NCBI GenBank assembly: GCA_964484935.1
Contig: CAZAFW010000002.1
Span: forward strand, 65,333 to 129,332
DNA from: BM714 sp964484935
Lineage (GTDB): Bacteria > Bacillota > Clostridia > Peptostreptococcales > BM714
Length of the DNA: 64,000 nt
Direction of reading: 5' to 3'
A program made the position numbers and the translations under genes. Below the pieces are notes generated by a model. It was given only the letters and a program-made list of their open reading frames with translations, did no database searches and was not told the DNA's origin. This document shows positions 51,500 through 60,050 of the stretch, one piece after another (positions within the stretch are counted from its first letter, which is position 1; every line of letters starts with the position of its first letter).

Positions 51500-52849
51500 T
51501 TATTCTTTGATTCGTCTATAGAGCTTGTGACCACAAGCTCTCAAAACGTGGTCAGTACTGTGATACACCGGAACTCCCAACCTGGGAGCTACTTTCATGA
51601 CGGTGTTCGTTCAATCCTGGCATGTCCCGGTCAAAATGACCTCGGCTCCATGCTTCTTAAGATACAGAACCGTTTCTGCCTGACCCGGGCAAGATCCCGG
51701 AAGCTCGCAGCGATAACGGCCTCTTCCGTCGTCTTTCATTCTTTTGCATTTTTTCTCGGCAACCACTTCGGCTCCCATCTCTTCTGCAATTTGCTTCAGC
51801 CGTTCTTCCTGGGCTCCGCATTCGCATGCTATGATGCCGACCTTCCTCTTTTCATTCGGGAAAGGCATTGCCACCAGAATTCCTCCGGTAGTCTTTGTGA
51901 CTCCAGTTTTTTCAGAACCCTTCTTTCCTGTGAAAGGACCTCCCGCTACAATTTCACCGTAATGTCCATAGTAGCCGCCTGAGGCATCAAGCAGGGTTTC
52001 AAAATCAGTTCCTATAGGAACATTGAAGAAAACTTTTCCATTCTTGGCATCCTTCAATCTTCCTCCAACAGTTACATCCTTTGTTATGACAGGGCGTCTA
52101 TCCTCGATTGCATAAACTATATTTTTCATTGTTTCAACATTGCAAATGACAGCATTGGCTTCAAGCGGCAATTGGCCGGGCTCCAGCTCCACTCCCATAA
52201 GTTCCCTTATTATGACTCGCTCGTCTCCTGCGGGATACATGTCGGGTAAAAGTTTGACTTCCACGCTTTTTTCTTTCGCGCATGCTTTTTCCAAAGCCGC
52301 GATAGCTTTCTTGTTATGTGACTTTGGCTTTATGGCAATTATTCCATTTGCCGCCTCTGTCACTTCCATAGCATATTTTACACCCCTTACAATAACGTCA
52401 GCATTGTCCTCAAGGTAAAGTATGTTATGGTCGAGAATCGGCTCGCACTCAGCCGCATTGGCAATAACACATCCCCCCGGCAGTTTTGTTCCGAGCTTGA
52501 TTCCAGTTGGGAATCCGGCTCCTCCCGCTCCTACGACTCCTGCTTCCTTAATTGCTTCGACGAGATCATCGGTTTCCTTTATTTTCACAAAGTCTTCAGG
52601 TTGATCCACATCTGCTTTTATTGTTATAGATCCTTCTTCCAAAGATTCAATAAGCCCCTTGACGCTGGCATGTATGTTGGCTCCCAATCCTTCAGGCACC
52701 GCTATCAATTGGCCTCTTTTAACCGAATCTCCTACGGATACTATCGGTTTGCATGGGCCTCCCACATGTTGCTTCAAAGGCAGAACCACTTTTGCAGCGG
52801 GTTTTTCAATCAATCCAATCTTGCTTTCAAGTTTGACAGCTGCTTCCAT
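51500..52849 (-). CDS. prdC: PrdC, RnfC-like selenoprotein (UGA = Sec413)
   Basis: 449 residues if the TGA at 51611-51613 is decoded as selenocysteine. The context is LTGTCQD-U-TNTVMKVAPRLG, and the frame goes on 36 codons to TAA at 51500. The N-terminal part is a biotinyl/lipoyl-like hybrid fold (residues 20-75), followed by an RnfC/Nqo1-type flavin/nucleotide motif (VGAGGAGFPTGIKLGTKLPGG). Known PrdC proteins are selenoproteins thought to pass electrons from NADH or the Rnf system to the reductase. The start is the ATG at 52849 behind AAGGAGGTG. First gene of the sigma-54 driven operon. Confidence 0.93.
51572..51590 (-). promoter_or_regulatory. Candidate SECIS hairpin in prdC
   Basis: On the minus strand AGCTCCC-AGGTT-GGGAGTT forms a 7-bp stem (one G-U) with a 5-base loop, 20 bases after the in-frame TGA. 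The stem-loop spacing matches bacterial SECIS elements. Confidence 0.7.
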
Positions 52850-52916
52850 TATTTCACCTCCTTGATAAGTTTTATATGACAAAACTTTGTTATTTTTTAA
52901 TCACGCCCAATATACA

Positions 52917-52933
52917 CGCAACTTGCGTGCCAA
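52917..52933 (-). promoter_or_regulatory. Sigma-54 (-24/-12) promoter of prdC operon
   Basis: TTGGCACGCAAGTTGCG on the minus strand matches the sigma-54 consensus TTGGCACG-N4-TTGCW, with GG and GC at the right spacing. Predicted start is near 52906, giving a leader of about 57 bases before the prdC ATG. The adjacent upstream gene encodes a sigma-54 activator, PrdR. Confidence 0.9.
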
Positions 52934-52940
52934 GTGCTGC

Positions 52941-52973
52941 AAAAAAAATAAAAAACGCCATATCCTAGCGTTT
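52941..52973 (-). terminator. Terminator directly upstream of the prdC promoter
   Basis: AAACGC-TAGGATATG-GCGTTT is followed on the minus strand by TTTATTTTTTTT. It ends eight bases before the sigma-54 promoter and would stop read-through from prdR. Confidence 0.75.
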
Positions 52974-53038
52974 CCAACACTTTTTCTTTAATATAGTTTT
53001 TATCTATGGGTTCATTGAAGTTATTTGCAAATTCTATA

Positions 53039-53054
53039 TGTCGGCAATTCGACA
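53039..53054. promoter_or_regulatory. Candidate PrdR upstream activator site
   Basis: TGTCGGCAATTCGACA contains the inverted repeat TGTCG/CGACA with a 6-base centre. It lies 108 to 123 bases upstream of the -24 GG, the usual distance for a sigma-54 enhancer. That PrdR binds here is inference. Confidence 0.45.
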
Positions 53055-53248
53055 CTTTTCGCTTTTTTCAAATTTTCTTATTCTTCTATATATTCAGATT
53101 TATTTTAGTCGCTGTCTTTTACACAAATGACTATTTTCAAGCTGTCCAGAAATTGAATACATTCACTCGTCGATTCTTCTTTCCCAATATCGAAGTATTT
53201 TGACATTTATTAGCTTTAAATTTGCATTTTGTTTGTTAATTTACAATC

Positions 53249-53286
53249 AATCCGACGCGTGTCTATTTTTCGACACGCGTCGGATT
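53249..53286 (-). terminator. 15-bp perfect hairpin after prdR
   Basis: AATCCGACGCGTGTC and GACACGCGTCGGATT flank an 8-base loop, starting eight bases beyond the prdR stop. On the minus strand it is followed by GATTGTAAATT, a weak U-tract. Likely a terminator or mRNA-end stabiliser; a role as DNA operator is also possible because the stem is a long palindrome. Confidence 0.65.
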
Positions 53287-53293
53287 TTGGACA

Positions 53294-55042
53294 CTATTTA
53301 ATTTTGTATTGATTCATTTTGTAATATAGGGTTGTTCTTGGTATGTTGAGCATCAGCGCGGCTTTTTTTCTATTGCCGTCGCATTCTTTCAATGCAAGGC
53401 TTATGCGGTTGATTTCCAGGTTTTGGACGGCTTTGTTCAAATCCTTTTCAATATGCGCATTGTCAATAATTGCCTTTGTGTTCCCCGTTGTCATGTTTGG
53501 GGGCAAAGTGTCCAAAGTGGCCAATCCGTCTTCACCGCAAACCACAACTATATACTCTATGACATTTCTCAACTCCCTTATGTTGCCCTTCCAAGTGCAA
53601 GACCTTAGCGCTTCCAACACATCCCTGTCAAGTTCCGGAATGCGTCGGTTGTTTTTTTCAGCCATCTCGGTCAGGAAATGCCGCGCAAGGAGTATGATGT
53701 CGTTTTGCCTTTCCCTCAAAGGGGGCAATTCGATGTTTACCACCTGCAGCCTGTAGTATAAATCATCCCGAAATGTCTTTTCTTCGACCATTTCCGCCAA
53801 ATTTTTGTTGGTTGCCGATATCACTCTTATATCTATCGGTATGCTTTTCTCGTCCCCTATCCTGCGCAAACGTCTTTCCTGAAGTACCCTTAACATCTTT
53901 GACTGCATTTGCATCGGCATTTCACCAATTTCATCAAGAAAAATTGTGCCTTCGTTAGCCAACTCGAAAAGACCGGCTTTTCCTTTCTTTCTTGCTCCAG
54001 TAAAAGCGCCTTCGACATAGCCGAACATTTCACTTTCAAAGAGTTCAGATGGTATGGAACTGCAGTTTACCGCAACAAACATTCCTTTCCTTCCACTGTA
54101 ATCGTGTATTGCCCTTGCAAAAAGTTCTTTTCCTGTTCCGCTCTCTCCCGTAATCAATATGGATGTTTCAGTTTTTGCAATCTGTTTTGCAACCTTGATG
54201 CAATTGTTTATTTTAACGCTATTTCCTATTATGTTCTTGAAATTGTCGCCGGATATTTCCTTTATATGGCTTTCAAGCATGGCAATCGCATCATTCGCCT
54301 TGTCCAGTTCATGTGCCAGATTATTGATTTCAGTCACATCCCTGTCTGTTGTGACGACACCGGTAAATTCACCGTCAATATATATTGGGAAAGCGTTTAT
54401 TATTACGTAAGAATCTTTCCTCGGACGATGCAGAGCATTTTTAACGGGTTTTTTTGTCCCCAGAACCTTAAGGCCCATTGCATTGGGAAAAAATTCCGAA
54501 ATATGTTTTCCTACAATTTCTTTCCTTTCTATGTCATAAAGATTTTCACAGCTCCTGTTCCATACGAAAACAATGCCTTCTGTATCGATGACGCAAATGG
54601 CTTCGTATGAATAATCGACAAGATAGATCATCTGATTCATCATGCGTTCGGTTTTCATATAATAGAAATTCCTGACTTCCTCCTTGCGTATTACGCCTTT
54701 GAGTGAGCCATTTTCAATTATTGGCAGACGTCCTATGCCTTCCTTAATCATCAAATCCCGGCACTCATGCATTGTCAATTCCTCGTCTGCAGTAATGAGT
54801 TTCATTTTCATGAATGCCTTTGCCGGGAAATGCTTGTTGTTTTGGTCTTCATAAATATATGCGAGATCCTTTAGGGTGAGTATTCCCGTAAGAACCCCCT
54901 TGTCGTCCTTAAAGAAAACATCCTGCATGTTTTCTTTAAGCATTGTCGTTACAATTTCGCCAATTTCTTCATTTTCATCAAATAAAAGAAATTCCTTTGA
55001 ATACACTTCGCTTGCGAGAACATTGAATATATAGTCCTTCAT
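53294..55042 (-). CDS. prdR: PrdR, sigma-54-dependent activator of proline reductase genes
   Basis: About 582 residues. Two CBS domains (about 10-125) are followed by a PAS domain (about 135-240), a coiled linker, an AAA+ domain with Walker A GESGTGKE at 299-306 and the sigma-54 contact loop GAFTGA at 345-350, and a Fis-type helix-turn-helix near the C-terminus (NRKKAALMLNIPRTTLYYKM). In known systems PrdR responds to proline and activates prd genes. The start is the ATG at 55042 behind GGAGG; the longer frame includes its promoter. CBS domains could sense adenylates or SAM. Confidence 0.94.
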   Translation of the reverse strand: MKDYIFNVLASEVYSKEFLLFDENEEIGEIVTTMLKENMQDVFFKDDKGVLTGILTLKDLAYIYEDQNNKHFPAKAFMKMKLITADEELTMHECRDLMIKEGIGRLPIIENGSLKGVIRKEEVRNFYYMKTERMMNQMIYLVDYSYEAICVIDTEGIVFVWNRSCENLYDIERKEIVGKHISEFFPNAMGLKVLGTKKPVKNALHRPRKDSYVIINAFPIYIDGEFTGVVTTDRDVTEINNLAHELDKANDAIAMLESHIKEISGDNFKNIIGNSVKINNCIKVAKQIAKTETSILITGESGTGKELFARAIHDYSGRKGMFVAVNCSSIPSELFESEMFGYVEGAFTGARKKGKAGLFELANEGTIFLDEIGEMPMQMQSKMLRVLQERRLRRIGDEKSIPIDIRVISATNKNLAEMVEEKTFRDDLYYRLQVVNIELPPLRERQNDIILLARHFLTEMAEKNNRRIPELDRDVLEALRSCTWKGNIRELRNVIEYIVVVCGEDGLATLDTLPPNMTTGNTKAIIDNAHIEKDLNKAVQNLEINRISLALKECDGNRKKAALMLNIPRTTLYYKMNQYKIK

Positions 55043-55072
55043 ACAGTAAAACCTCCGATTCATATTGCAAAT

Positions 55073-55081
55073 ATTATACCA
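55073..55081 (-). promoter_or_regulatory. Extended -10 promoter of prdR
   Basis: TGGTATAAT on the minus strand fits an extended -10 element (TGnTATAAT). The -35 region is only a T-run. Start would be near 55066, about 24 bases before the prdR ATG. Confidence 0.55.
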
Positions 55082-55093
55082 CATGGCTTTGCA

Positions 55094-55206
55094 TAAAAAA
55101 AAGACACATGGAACCGGCTGCAGTCCTTCATGTATGATTTTTCTTGACAGAAGACACCGTCCGCCATTTCAAATACATTCATAAAAGCAAAATCAGCCGG
55201 TTCCAT
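55094..55206 (-). ncRNA. Candidate structured RNA with intrinsic terminator upstream of prdR
   Basis: On the minus strand ATGGAACCGGCTG (55194-55206) pairs perfectly with CAGCCGGTTCCAT (55108-55120). The 73 bases between contain smaller pairings (ATGTAT/ATACAT; GACGG/CTGTC). The outer stem is followed by GTGTC and eight T, as in an intrinsic terminator. A possible promoter (TTGTTT at 55264-55269, 16-base spacer, TAAAAT at 55242-55247) would give an RNA of about 140 bases. It matches no riboswitch class I know. A 48-codon ORF overlapping it has only a weak ribosome site. Confidence 0.45.
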
Positions 55207-55241
55207 ATGGGCCTTGTAATGATTTGATACCCTTGTTTTTG

Positions 55242-55269
55242 ATTTTAAACACTTTTTAATGACAAACAA
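55242..55269 (-). promoter_or_regulatory. Candidate promoter of the structured RNA
   Basis: TTGTTT and TAAAAT are separated by 16 bases on the minus strand. The predicted start (about 55235) lies upstream of the 13-bp stem. Confidence 0.4.
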
Positions 55270-55321
55270 CATGCTTTTTGATATACAATAGAATTCAGAA
55301 ATGGACTAAGGAGAAAAATAT

Positions 55322-56275
55322 ATGCCCAAAAAAATAAACCCCAAAATAATAATCCTGATAGGAGTTTTTTTCACATCGTTTTCTTCTATACTCACAAGGA
55401 TATCGGAAGCCCCTTCTCTTGCCATAGCCACTTACCGCCTTGGCTTAACAGTGCTTATCATCGCGCCAATATTTTTTAAAAAACATATTTATGAACTCAA
55501 AAGCATGGACATCAGGACTTTCATGCTTTGCATACTGAGCGGAGTTTTCCTTGCATTGCACTTCGCGTCATGGATAAGTTCGATAAAATATACTTCAATA
55601 ACAAGTTCTACGGTGCTTGTAAACACACAGCCCGTATTCGTGGTAATCGGAAGCTATTTGATTTATCGTGAAAAATCATCACTACGGTCTATTCTAAGCA
55701 TTCTTGCGGCAATAGGGGGAAGCATAATAATCTCCTTTGGAGACTCCTCCATGGGAAGCAACGTTCTTTACGGAGATTTTCTGGCTGTTGTTGGAGCTCT
55801 TACGGTTGCGGCATACATGCTGATAGGGCGGTACGCAAGAAGAAACCTTTCTGTAACCGCATACACATTCATAGTCTATACAACATGCACAATAACGCTT
55901 CTGATCATGTCGGCGGCAACGTCCACACCCCTAACGGGGTATCCGATAAGGGAGCTGGCCATATTCCTCGCCTTGGCTGTTGTATGCACCCTTCTCGGCC
56001 ATTCAATCTTCAATTGGGGACTGGGACATGTCAAACCAACCTTTGTTTCCACAGCCATTTTGGGAGAACCTGTCCTTGCAACCATATTCGCAATAGTTCT
56101 TCTCGGGGAAATGCCCACAGCCACCCGGCTCATAGGAGGAATTGTCGTGATAGGCGGAATATACAGCTTCACGATGGCTGAAGCGGCAGAAAGCAGGAAA
56201 GCTCTAAGCGAAAAGATTCAAACGGCTGACAAACCGATTGAAGAAAAAAGAAAAGAGAATGCACAAGCCAATTAA
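55322..56275 (+). CDS. EamA/DMT-family transporter
   Basis: 317 residues with ten membrane helices in two EamA halves (IILIGVFFTSFSSILTRISEAPSLAIATYRL in the first, LAVVGALTVAAYMLIGRYARRNLSVTAYTFIVYTTCT in the second). The C-terminal tail is charged (EKRKENAQAN). DMT proteins export amino acids or metabolites; substrate unknown. Its ATG is behind AAGGAG. Plus-strand gene divergent from prdR. Confidence 0.9.
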   Translation: MPKKINPKIIILIGVFFTSFSSILTRISEAPSLAIATYRLGLTVLIIAPIFFKKHIYELKSMDIRTFMLCILSGVFLALHFASWISSIKYTSITSSTVLVNTQPVFVVIGSYLIYREKSSLRSILSILAAIGGSIIISFGDSSMGSNVLYGDFLAVVGALTVAAYMLIGRYARRNLSVTAYTFIVYTTCTITLLIMSAATSTPLTGYPIRELAIFLALAVVCTLLGHSIFNWGLGHVKPTFVSTAILGEPVLATIFAIVLLGEMPTATRLIGGIVVIGGIYSFTMAEAAESRKALSEKIQTADKPIEEKRKENAQAN

Positions 56276-56292
56276 TAAGATATGCCTTCCAA

Positions 56293-56317
56293 AAACCGGC
56301 ACAATGCCAGTTTTTTT
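56293..56317 (+). terminator. Terminator of EamA gene
   Basis: AACCGGC-ACAAT-GCCAGTT (one mismatch) is followed by a run of T on the plus strand, about 20 bases after the stop. Confidence 0.75.
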
Positions 56318-56423
56318 CATTTTTCTCCATTTCGATGAATTCTTCTGGATATGTTCTTTTGCAAGTTAAAGCGTAATAAACCTCAGCCTTTCACACAAAT
56401 GCTTTCCCCTTCATAAATCAGTT

Positions 56424-59400
56424 TCACAGGACTTTCACATTCTCTCCTGCTTCCATAAAGCACAAATAAGCTTCCTTGACTTTTTTACCGGTAATTTTTT
56501 CCAACGCCTCCCTATATACGCACAATTGCGTCCTATATGCTTCAGATGCGATTTCCAAGCCCTTTTTCCATGAGCTTCCCGTCTTGTAGTCAACTAGAAC
56601 CCATTCTCCGTCCTCTTCGAAATAGCAGTCGATTATGCCCTGTATCAAAAGATTGTCCTTTCCATGCAGCTCTTTTGCCACTTCAATGATTTCCTCCACT
56701 CCCTTGCTCAATACAAACGGCACTTCCCTGTTGACATTTCCTGAAGCCATCATACGCCGCCCCAATGGAGAGTCCAAAAATCCCCTTATTTTTCCAAAGT
56801 CGACGTATTCTTTCGCGGCTGCCGCCAGTATGTCTTTTTCAATCATTACATCAATCTGTTTTTCTATTTTTTCGTCGCTTTCAGTCAATTCCCTGTCAAG
56901 AAGCAGATTGCGCATTGCAACATGATACATATCCCCTATTTCCGCCGCAGTAGCTTGCCTGTTGCCTGAAAGGCCTTCCGGCGCCTTGGAAAGTGATGGA
57001 ATTGAAAATCCAAACTTGGGATTTTTATTTGTCGAGTCAAGCCGATTGAGCAGTGTAACCGTCATTTTCGAAGGCATTTCCACCAAAGGAGCGTATTCAT
57101 ATCGCCATGACAATGTCTCATCAAGATTCTCAAGCAATTCCCTGTCAGCCTCAAAGTCTAGGTTTTCGACCCTTTCCTTCACTGAATTGTCGAATGCTTC
57201 AGGAAGGCCTTTCGAAAGAGTCGACCTGTCGTGGAGCATGATTCGCCAGTTGTGCCCTTCTCCTGAAAGCCTCACTTCCCTTCCGCTTCGTGCGGCCAGC
57301 TTGTCTGTTTCAGTCATCATTGTCGATACGGGTCCCATTATCCAGTCGAAAAACGAATTGGAATCAAGTATTGAATAATCGGTCATTGTTTCCGACCACT
57401 TGGCCATTTCCTTTTCGGCGTTTCTGACGGATCCAACGAGCAGCAGCCTGTCAGAAGCCCTTGTCATTGCAACATACAATATACGCATTTCCTCCGCCAC
57501 AGACTCCCGAAACGACCGAAGTTTGATTGCAGATTGGGGAACGCTTTCCCTGAACACCCTTTTGCCAATGTCATAATATTTGGGTCCTATGCCCAGGTCA
57601 CGGTGCATGAGCAAATCATTTTTCGTTCCGTTTCTCTTGATTCTTTTCCCCAAGCCTGAAAGAATTACAACCGGAAACTCGAGGCCTTTGCTTTTATGGA
57701 CCGTCATCATTCGGACCACATTGTCCTTTTCACCCAAAACAGCAGCAGTATCCATGTCCCCTTTGCTTTTCAAAACATCCTCGATGAACCTTATGAAATC
57801 AAAAAGGCTTCCACATGTCCCTTTTGAAAGCGCCGATGCACGATCCATAAGAACTTTCAGGTTTTCACGCCGCCTTATTCCTCCCGGCATCGCCGATATG
57901 TAAGCCATATAGCCCGATTCAACCGAAAGCGACCAAATAAAATCGTCGAGTTTCATGTATTTCGACATTTTGCTCCATCTTTCCAGTTTCGCGTAAAATT
58001 CATTCAGCTTAATTGAAAGCTTGTCTGTCTTTTCCATCATGTATAAATTTACGGCTTCATGATAAGTTCCCTTTTGATAAACCAGCCGTATTTGCGTCAT
58101 TTCCTCTATGGAAAATCCGCCTGCGGGGGAACGGAGCACCGACAGGAGCGGCAGGTCCTGCCTCCTGTTGTCAATCAGTTTGAGCAGGTCTACGAGAAGC
58201 TTTATCTCGAGAGTGTCGAAATAACCGCCACTGTCTTCAGTATAAACGGGTATCCCCTCTTCGCTTAGGACCTCATAAAAGACATCGGCCCAATTTTTCA
58301 CAGCCCGTGAAAGTATCACAATGTCCCTGTACTCTATTGGCCGGTAGGCCTCTATTTGCGGATCATAGGTTTCTTCGTTCAGAAGCCTTTTTATCAGCCT
58401 TGCGGTCAATACGGCCTCAGCCTGCGAATGGTTGAGCTCGGCTATTTCTTCATCGAGCATCCCGCTGTCCGATTCGAAAAGTTTTTCAAGCATATGGATT
58501 TCAACCGCTTCCGCACGTTCCGAAAGAAAATCCTTTCCTTCATTCAGTTTGGCATCGGTGTCATATTGAATTTCTCCTGTAGTCTCATTCATTATTTTTT
58601 CAAAAACAAAATTGATGGCTTCCAGTATTGTTTTTCGGCTTCTGAAATTCTTGTTGAGAACAATCCTTTTGCCTTCGTTTTTCTCTTCCCCGTACTTCAT
58701 GTATTTGGAGATGAATATGCCCGGTTCCGCCAGGCGAAACCTGTATATGCTCTGTTTGACATCTCCGACCATGAAAACATTGCCCGAAGAAGCAATCATT
58801 CCGATTATTGCCTCCTGCATCCTATTGTTGTCCTGGTACTCGTCAATGAATATTTGCCGGTACTTGCCCTTGAACCTGCCCGCCATACGTTCATCACTCA
58901 ATATGGCCAGGGCGAAATGCTCGAGATCGTTGAAATCCATTAGCCGCCTTTCAGCTTTTTTATGCAGGTACCTTTCATCGAGATTTTGAGCAAGGCTTGC
59001 CAGGCACTCGATGTCCGGCTTCAATTTCCCCATATGTCCGTAGGCTGTTTTTACATTGCAATCAATGTATTTCGCCTGAAGGCCAACTATGCGCTTCTTC
59101 AGCTTGTCCCTTCCATTCTTCACTTTTTCTATTTTTTCAATGTCCATAAATTCCTTGTCGGCTTTCCTTATCGGCTTGAGCTTTTCAAAAACCGGGCCTG
59201 GCTTGTCCGCGACTTCCTTTGAATAGGCGTCAAAATAATCCTCAATACCTTTTTCCGCCGACAAAACGAGTTTTTCAACCAAATCGCAATCCGACGCCAA
59301 GGCATCCAGATAGGGCAAAGGACCGTCAGGTGTTTCGGCTGTTTTAACAAGTTCGCCATACTCTTTGGAAATGTCGTCTATCTCCATTGCAAGCTGTACC

Positions 59401-60050
59401 TTTATTTCCTCAATCCACTCTCCGCTTTTGAATTCCTCATACGAGCGCCCGAATAAGGAGATGGAATGCTCCATCCATTTCCAAGGTTCCGGCATGCTTT
59501 TAGCGAAAGAATGGAATTTAATTATGGTATTTTTGAAAGCCTCGTCGTCCTTGTTGCTGCTGAAAGCCTCTATTAGATTCAAGAATTCAGGAACTCTTTG
59601 GGCATAATTTTCTTCCATTATTTCCTCAAGCGCTTGGTTCCTGAGCATGTTCCTCTCGAGGTCGTCCGCGATTCTGAATTCGGGATCTATGTCAATCACA
59701 TGGAATCCTGCTCTTATGACTTCGATGCAAAAACCGTGCAATGTTTGGATTGACGCCCTATTGAGCCGGTTGGTCTGCCTTCTGGCAAATTCCGCAGTTT
59801 CCCGGTCTGTTTTGCCATCGTCCAAAAGCGCTGTCAGAGCGCCCAATATCTTCTCGCGCATTTCGGCAGCCGCCGCATGTGTGAATGTGACTATCAGCAT
59901 TTGGTCGATGTCTATTCTTTCTTTCATCATAATGTCTATTATCCTTGCAACAAGAACAGCCGTCTTTCCCGATCCGGCAGCCGCAGATACAAGAAGGTGG
60001 CTGCCCCTGGTTTCTATAGCCTCTTTTTGCTGTCTGGTCCAATCAACCAC
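56424..60050 (-). CDS. addA: AddA helicase-nuclease subunit
   Basis: 1208 residues. UvrD-type helicase with Walker A AAGSGKT at residues 24-30, Walker B FIDEYQDNNRMQ, MTVHKSKGLEFPVVILSGLGK and LYVAMTRASDRLLLVG. The C-terminal RecB-type nuclease shows GIIDCYFEEDGEWVLVDYKTG. AddAB processes double-strand breaks for recombination and degrades foreign DNA. The start is a GTG at 60050, behind GGAGGCGG, overlapping addB by eight bases. Confidence 0.96.
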   Translation of the reverse strand: MVDWTRQQKEAIETRGSHLLVSAAAGSGKTAVLVARIIDIMMKERIDIDQMLIVTFTHAAAAEMREKILGALTALLDDGKTDRETAEFARRQTNRLNRASIQTLHGFCIEVIRAGFHVIDIDPEFRIADDLERNMLRNQALEEIMEENYAQRVPEFLNLIEAFSSNKDDEAFKNTIIKFHSFAKSMPEPWKWMEHSISLFGRSYEEFKSGEWIEEIKVQLAMEIDDISKEYGELVKTAETPDGPLPYLDALASDCDLVEKLVLSAEKGIEDYFDAYSKEVADKPGPVFEKLKPIRKADKEFMDIEKIEKVKNGRDKLKKRIVGLQAKYIDCNVKTAYGHMGKLKPDIECLASLAQNLDERYLHKKAERRLMDFNDLEHFALAILSDERMAGRFKGKYRQIFIDEYQDNNRMQEAIIGMIASSGNVFMVGDVKQSIYRFRLAEPGIFISKYMKYGEEKNEGKRIVLNKNFRSRKTILEAINFVFEKIMNETTGEIQYDTDAKLNEGKDFLSERAEAVEIHMLEKLFESDSGMLDEEIAELNHSQAEAVLTARLIKRLLNEETYDPQIEAYRPIEYRDIVILSRAVKNWADVFYEVLSEEGIPVYTEDSGGYFDTLEIKLLVDLLKLIDNRRQDLPLLSVLRSPAGGFSIEEMTQIRLVYQKGTYHEAVNLYMMEKTDKLSIKLNEFYAKLERWSKMSKYMKLDDFIWSLSVESGYMAYISAMPGGIRRRENLKVLMDRASALSKGTCGSLFDFIRFIEDVLKSKGDMDTAAVLGEKDNVVRMMTVHKSKGLEFPVVILSGLGKRIKRNGTKNDLLMHRDLGIGPKYYDIGKRVFRESVPQSAIKLRSFRESVAEEMRILYVAMTRASDRLLLVGSVRNAEKEMAKWSETMTDYSILDSNSFFDWIMGPVSTMMTETDKLAARSGREVRLSGEGHNWRIMLHDRSTLSKGLPEAFDNSVKERVENLDFEADRELLENLDETLSWRYEYAPLVEMPSKMTVTLLNRLDSTNKNPKFGFSIPSLSKAPEGLSGNRQATAAEIGDMYHVAMRNLLLDRELTESDEKIEKQIDVMIEKDILAAAAKEYVDFGKIRGFLDSPLGRRMMASGNVNREVPFVLSKGVEEIIEVAKELHGKDNLLIQGIIDCYFEEDGEWVLVDYKTGSSWKKGLEIASEAYRTQLCVYREALEKITGKKVKEAYLCFMEAGENVKVL

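Larger units (their letters stand above)
52974..53293. other. prdR-prdC intergenic regulatory region
   Basis: About 320 bases with no convincing gene. Contents: a hairpin after prdR (53249-53286), a TGTCG-N6-CGACA repeat (53039-53054) at an enhancer-like distance from the sigma-54 promoter, and an unsupported 33-codon minus-strand frame (start near 53205, no ribosome site). The AT-rich spacer could hold an IHF-like bend. Confidence 0.6.

Noticed and set aside
51611..52882. PrdC ending at TGA
   Set aside because: The sequence after TGA stays open for 36 codons, with a SECIS-like hairpin, matching known PrdC selenoproteins.
53006..53203. 65-codon plus-strand frame between prdC and prdR
   Set aside because: Low-complexity, Phe/Tyr-rich translation of AT-rich regulatory DNA; no ribosome site or family match.
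55060..55272. 70-codon frame upstream of prdR as a protein gene
   Set aside because: It overlaps the promoter and structured RNA, and most of it lacks a ribosome site. Only the 48-codon sub-frame from 55206 is mentioned as a possible leader peptide.
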